Below, one piece after another: positions 41,852 to 45,026 of a DNA stretch of 45,026 nt. Source of the stretch: a virus; the IMG/VR virus record IMGVR_UViG_3300025759_000171, positions 1-45,026 of that record; one strand, written 5' to 3'. The notes below the pieces were generated by a model. That model was given only the letters and a program-made list of their open reading frames with translations. It had not been told where the DNA came from and did no database searches. How positions within the stretch are numbered: the first letter of the stretch is position 1; each line of letters starts with the position of its first letter. Both the position numbers and the translations under genes were made by a program.

Positions 41852-43318
41852 TCACCACAATGTCATTTGTTTCCTTGCCTTCGGCTTGCTCCGATTTGAC
41901 AAGTCTGCTGAGTCCATCATATCAATTCTCTCTCCGATCCATTGCATAACTGGAACCGCCATGCTATTCCCAAGACCTTTGTATCGATGAGAATCTGGGC
42001 ATTCTTCGGCTGGCTTCCCATTCCAAGGGATTTGCGTGTAGTTGTCTGGGAATCCTTGGAGCCGTTCGCATTCGAGAGGGGTTAATCTCCTAACGATTGC
42101 TCCATCCATCATAGCAGGTGCGCCATGGCCTCCTGCTGTTCGCAATGGGCAATGAAGATCTCCTGTCAATTCTTGATTGAATAAATCGACGCCTTGTTGC
42201 TGGAAGACAGCATGGCGATCACCTTGAGTCAATGTGTTGGAGGGATCTCCCACTTTGCCTACGCCAAAGCCATTTCCTTTGCCATCGTTCTTGTCTCCAC
42301 GTTTGCCTAAAAACCGTGTTGCCTGATCATGAATCGGTATGGCTGATTTTTGCACAACCAATGCCTCAGCCTCAACTCTTTCATTTCCTGTTCGAGAATA
42401 AGGTGGACCGCTCGCCCCCATAGTGGGGCCGACCTTTTCAGCATGAATGATTCCCTTCTCCATGACCAACGGGAGGTTTCCTCCTCCTGTACCAAATCTC
42501 GCCCTAACAGTCGGGGCAACATTGTCCAATTTACGAATCCTTCCATCCGTTGGATGATTTTCAAAAACCTGTTGATCTTCTTCCATGATCAAATGAGCAT
42601 TGGTTCCTAAACATTGATTGTTGATCGAGCCATGATGATACATACCTGCTGTCAAAGAGCCAGCAGGTTTCGACGTGTCTATTCCTCTTCCAACAGGTCG
42701 GCTTTCGCTTGTAAGGCCGAACGCAGCGAGGGATTGATCTTCTTCCCCCTCTTGTCTGCTCGACGCAAGATTCCCCTGGAGGCTCTGCTTGTCAAATAGT
42801 ACCGCTGCGGCACTTCTCCAATCTCCGTCAGCACATCCGACAACGAAGACTCGACGCCTTCTTTGGGGAACTCCGAAGTGTTGAGCGTCAAGAACTCGAT
42901 AGGCGAACCCATACCCGAGTTTCGCCACTTCTCCGAGGAAGATGGCAAAATCATCCCCTTCGTTTGATGACAATAGACCTGGGACATTTTCATAGAGGAA
43001 CCACTTCGGTCGAACTGCCCCAACAACTCGGAGATAGTGGAGTGCCAAGTTGCCACGTGGATCATCCATTCCAAGTCGCTTTCCTGCGACAGAGAAGGAC
43101 TGGCAGGGGCTTCCTCCGACGACGAGATCGGCTGCTCCTTCGTATTTTGACCAGTCAACTTTCACCACATCCTTGAGGTTAGGTACATCTGGATAGTGGT
43201 GTTCAAGCACCGCAGAGGGAAAATCATCAAAGTCAGCAAAAGCGACAGCATCCCAGTTAAGACCCTTCCAGGCGACCGTACACGCCTCGATTCCGCTGAA
43301 TAGGCTGATGTATCGCAC
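41852..43318 (-). CDS. DNA (cytosine-5) methyltransferase, Dcm type
   Basis: 488 residues starting at GTG 43318 after GGAGGGG. Classical C5-MTase motifs are present: I LFSGIEACTVAW (6-17), IV G-G-S-P71-C72-Q-S-F-S with the catalytic Cys, VI Y-E110-N-V-P-G, VIII HFGVPQRRRRVFVVG (147-161). The C-terminal motifs are LTPLECERLQGFPD (IX) and GLGNSMAVP (X). Between VIII and IX a long variable region (about 165-400) contains the target recognition domain. It methylates DNA at C5 of cytosine at an unknown site, likely protecting the viral genome from host restriction. It is flanked by the nuclease and primase and ends TGG-TGA, coupling it to the primase. Confidence 0.92.
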   Translation of the reverse strand: MRYISLFSGIEACTVAWKGLNWDAVAFADFDDFPSAVLEHHYPDVPNLKDVVKVDWSKYEGAADLVVGGSPCQSFSVAGKRLGMDDPRGNLALHYLRVVGAVRPKWFLYENVPGLLSSNEGDDFAIFLGEVAKLGYGFAYRVLDAQHFGVPQRRRRVFVVGCADGDWRSAAAVLFDKQSLQGNLASSRQEGEEDQSLAAFGLTSESRPVGRGIDTSKPAGSLTAGMYHHGSINNQCLGTNAHLIMEEDQQVFENHPTDGRIRKLDNVAPTVRARFGTGGGNLPLVMEKGIIHAEKVGPTMGASGPPYSRTGNERVEAEALVVQKSAIPIHDQATRFLGKRGDKNDGKGNGFGVGKVGDPSNTLTQGDRHAVFQQQGVDLFNQELTGDLHCPLRTAGGHGAPAMMDGAIVRRLTPLECERLQGFPDNYTQIPWNGKPAEECPDSHRYKGLGNSMAVPVMQWIGERIDMMDSADLSNRSKPKARKQMTLW

Positions 43319-43319
43319 A

Positions 43320-44378
43320 TCAATTCCCCTCCGCCTTCGCTCTCATGTCTTTTGGCATGAGATAACGATCATTCTTTGGGCAGTAGCCATCGACTTTACA
43401 CCACGGATCACAAATGTACCGTTCAGCGTTTGGAGGCTTTACGGCGAAGTCTTTGCCGTTGAAATCACCCTTGTATCGAAGGTGTGCAGATACCATCGCT
43501 TTGAGATTTGCAATCATGTTGCTGACGATTCCAGTTTGAACGCGTTCAACGAAACGATAGATTCGATCAGGTTCTCCTTCGAGTCCCTTGGTGTGATCCC
43601 AACCCCAATACTTGACGTTGCAACCACCCAATTCAGGGTCATCGGATTTGCGGAGCAAATACACATAGTACGCCATTTCACCCGCCATCCCCTCATACTT
43701 TGTTTTCTTATCCTTCCACAATCCAGTCTTCAATTCATGGACGTGCAGATCCCCATTTGGGTCAACAAAGAGTCGATCAATTATCCCTGTCAAATGAACG
43801 GGTACAACGACTCCATTGACTTCAATTTCAACGAAGGCATCAACAGTCCTCTCATTGCCAAGTGGCTTGAAATAAACAGGGTCGCTATGGAAGAAACGCT
43901 TCGCCTCAGCGGTCATCAATCGAGCAAGGTGCTTTTCCTCATCCAGAAGATAAGGATTGCCCGTGTGTTGAGCGATCTCGTCATCCCACCCCTTTGAGAC
44001 TTGACTCTTTGGAATCAATGATTGAAAATAATCGTGGAGAGCCTCCTCTCCTTGGTGATCTCGAATCGCATGGGCTTCATGGATGTCGAGGAGATGATCG
44101 AGAATGTATTCGTATGCATCGTGAACATTTGTTCCTCTTAGCATTGCATCATTTTGAGGTTCTTTTACCCCAAGGACATATTTGATGAAGTATTGCTGCT
44201 CGCAAAAAGTAAATGTTGACCATGATGATTTTGAGACTCGCAAGACAGGCGTGTAAATTTTCCCGTCTTCCCCTTCGTATTCCTTCATCCCTGGATGCCA
44301 TGCATAGGTTCCTCTCACATCATCCCTTCGAGGGACGGGCATCAACTTTGGTGGCTTCAATTTCAAACGTTCTTCCAT
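43320..44378 (-). CDS. PD-(D/E)XK nuclease, RecB/Cas4-like with four-cysteine cluster
   Basis: 352 residues, SD GGAGGA before ATG 44378. RecB-family layout: SWSTFTFC59EQQYFIKYV, a helix with R-G-T-N-V-H86, G-I-I-D201-R-L, then H-E215-L-K217-T-G as the core D...E-x-K nuclease motif, followed by the helix GEMAYYVYLLRK. C-terminal cysteines C323-D-P-W-C327 and C333, together with C59, would bind an iron-sulfur cluster as in Cas4, AddB and related exonucleases. Such enzymes are common in archaeal viruses and probably serve recombination or end processing; no adjacent CRISPR array or cas gene is present, so an adaptation role is not indicated. It ends two bases before the methyltransferase start. 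Confidence 0.85.
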   Translation of the reverse strand: MEERLKLKPPKLMPVPRRDDVRGTYAWHPGMKEYEGEDGKIYTPVLRVSKSSWSTFTFCEQQYFIKYVLGVKEPQNDAMLRGTNVHDAYEYILDHLLDIHEAHAIRDHQGEEALHDYFQSLIPKSQVSKGWDDEIAQHTGNPYLLDEEKHLARLMTAEAKRFFHSDPVYFKPLGNERTVDAFVEIEVNGVVVPVHLTGIIDRLFVDPNGDLHVHELKTGLWKDKKTKYEGMAGEMAYYVYLLRKSDDPELGGCNVKYWGWDHTKGLEGEPDRIYRFVERVQTGIVSNMIANLKAMVSAHLRYKGDFNGKDFAVKPPNAERYICDPWCKVDGYCPKNDRYLMPKDMRAKAEGN

Positions 44379-44381
44379 GGT

Positions 44382-45026
44382 TTATTCCTCCTCTAAATTC
44401 ACTTCGATCAAATTGTGTATTTTCATCTCATCAGGAGATGCCAGCATATCACAGGCTGGTGGCTCTGGATCTATGAATTTTGGATTCATTCTTTCGATGG
44501 CTTCATCGCTATCGAAATCAGCCAAAGACATTTGTCCAGTAGCGGTAAAAGAAACAGCCTTGCAAGAGTTGCAATCGTACAGTCCCTTCTTGTTCACAGG
44601 CTTGTAGCCCTGCTTGAATCGTTCTTCCAATTCTTCCAACAAGTACCCGTCTTTTCCAGGTTTCATTGATCGAAGGCCGTGGTTGCTGATCTTGACACTC
44701 TCTTGATCCCAATGCTTTGCAATTTCCCACAGATCAGGATAGCCACGCCAAAGCGACCACCATGAATCAAGAGGTTGCTTGATGCAATGAAAGCACCCAA
44801 GGCGATTGAAATTGACATACAACTCATTGACCAAGTTCCGTTCGTCGAGATAGCGCATACAATCGGCTTCCGACCATCCCCAATCGACCAGAGGGTATCT
44901 GTTCTTGGCATTCCTCTTGTCCTCCTTCTTCCCAACTCTGTGGGCTTCATCGGCAGCGATGCCAATATAGACTACATCACAGTCCTTCTGCGCCTTCTGC
45001 AATGGCTGAACCTTTGCTTCCCTTGC
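44382..45026 (-). CDS. PAPS-reductase-family protein (partial, 5' end outside window)
   Basis: At least 215 residues; the frame is open to the window edge, and the N-terminal P-loop-like S-G-G-x-D-S motif must lie outside. Visible: IGIAADEAHR, the position of the family's G-x-R-x-x-E-S-x-R; NRYPLVDWGWSEADCMRYLD; a GCFHC cysteine pair; and YDCNSCKA near the end. These fit the adenine-nucleotide alpha-hydrolase/PAPS reductase family (PF01507), as found in many phages. Viral members may activate or transfer sulfur, or act on nucleotides or modified DNA; the real reaction is unknown. It is the first seen gene of the minus-strand operon, and its stop overlaps the SD of the nuclease (GAGGAGGAATAA). 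Confidence 0.78.
   Translation of the reverse strand, partial: AREAKVQPLQKAQKDCDVVYIGIAADEAHRVGKKEDKRNAKNRYPLVDWGWSEADCMRYLDERNLVNELYVNFNRLGCFHCIKQPLDSWWSLWRGYPDLWEIAKHWDQESVKISNHGLRSMKPGKDGYLLEELEERFKQGYKPVNKKGLYDCNSCKAVSFTATGQMSLADFDSDEAIERMNPKFIDPEPPACDMLASPDEMKIHNLIEVNLEEE

Noticed and set aside
42679-43158. Second frame of 159 codons within the Dcm gene, same strand
   Set aside because: Overlaps the catalytic motifs of the methyltransferase and has no binding site; the Ser-rich composition is typical of an out-of-frame read.
43308-43997. Plus-strand open frame of 229 codons opposite the Cas4-like nuclease
   Set aside because: It is antisense to a gene with clear motifs, has no binding site, and its translation is unusual in composition without any domain pattern; it is an artefact of the complementary frame.
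43320-44378. Cas4 as part of a CRISPR system
   Set aside because: No cas1/cas2 or repeat array is seen; the Cas4/RecB-type nuclease with Fe-S cysteines is common in viral replication operons.

Overview
The window is a contiguous piece of a double-stranded DNA tailed-virus genome (Caudoviricetes, siphovirus-like gene order), almost wholly coding, with intergenic gaps of at most about 60 bases. I saw no rRNA, tRNA, CRISPR array, insertion sequence, integrase or lysis gene. The replication genes point to an archaeal host. A single-chain primase joins a PriS-like catalytic half to a PriL-like cysteine domain, and beside it is an XPF/Hef-type ERCC4 nuclease. Starts are preceded by GGTGA-type ribosome binding sites, and several wider gaps carry TATA-like boxes about 24-28 bases before the start. 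A marine Euryarchaeota virus (Poseidoniales/Marine Group II, 'magrovirus'-like) is my best guess, from general resemblance only. A bacterial host is not excluded.

Layout. Plus strand, 1-5136: the end of an unknown gene, two small proteins, an EF-hand/zinc-finger protein and a 1136-residue protein carrying what looks like a catalytically dead DNA-ligase-type nucleotidyltransferase domain. 5195-9796: capsid block (protease-scaffold, major capsid protein, small beta-rich, SAP-domain and zinc-ribbon proteins). 9815-12109: neck (gp6-like adaptor, a small acidic protein, a tail-completion-like protein). 12124-18071: oversized tail tube protein, SAP protein, a G/GT pair of tail assembly chaperones joined by a predicted -1 ribosomal frameshift, tape measure, distal tail protein. 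18077-33198: three giant tail-tip genes with LamG-like modules, then a small baseplate-like protein. 33199-36267: small Cys- and Lys-rich putative nucleic-acid-binding proteins around a 381-residue tail protein. 36273-37454: a phage-type cytosine-C5 methyltransferase.

Minus strand, 45026 down to 37412, read convergently: a PAPS-reductase-family protein (cut by the window edge), a Cas4/RecB-like nuclease with four cysteines, a Dcm-type methyltransferase, primase, two small proteins, ERCC4-HhH nuclease, a P-loop ATPase (putative replicative helicase) and a degenerate DnaQ-like protein. This is a compact replication/modification operon with overlapping or nearly touching genes.

Most interesting points: (1) a short N-terminal peptide of the type 'F/L-E-x-A-W-D-x-x-x-K' shared by small Zn/basic proteins and by the virion-side methyltransferase, possibly a packaging tag for virion cargo; (2) a ligase-like domain lacking its catalytic residues in a structural-region protein; (3) a textbook CCCTTTG slippery site with a downstream stem-loop between the tail chaperone genes.
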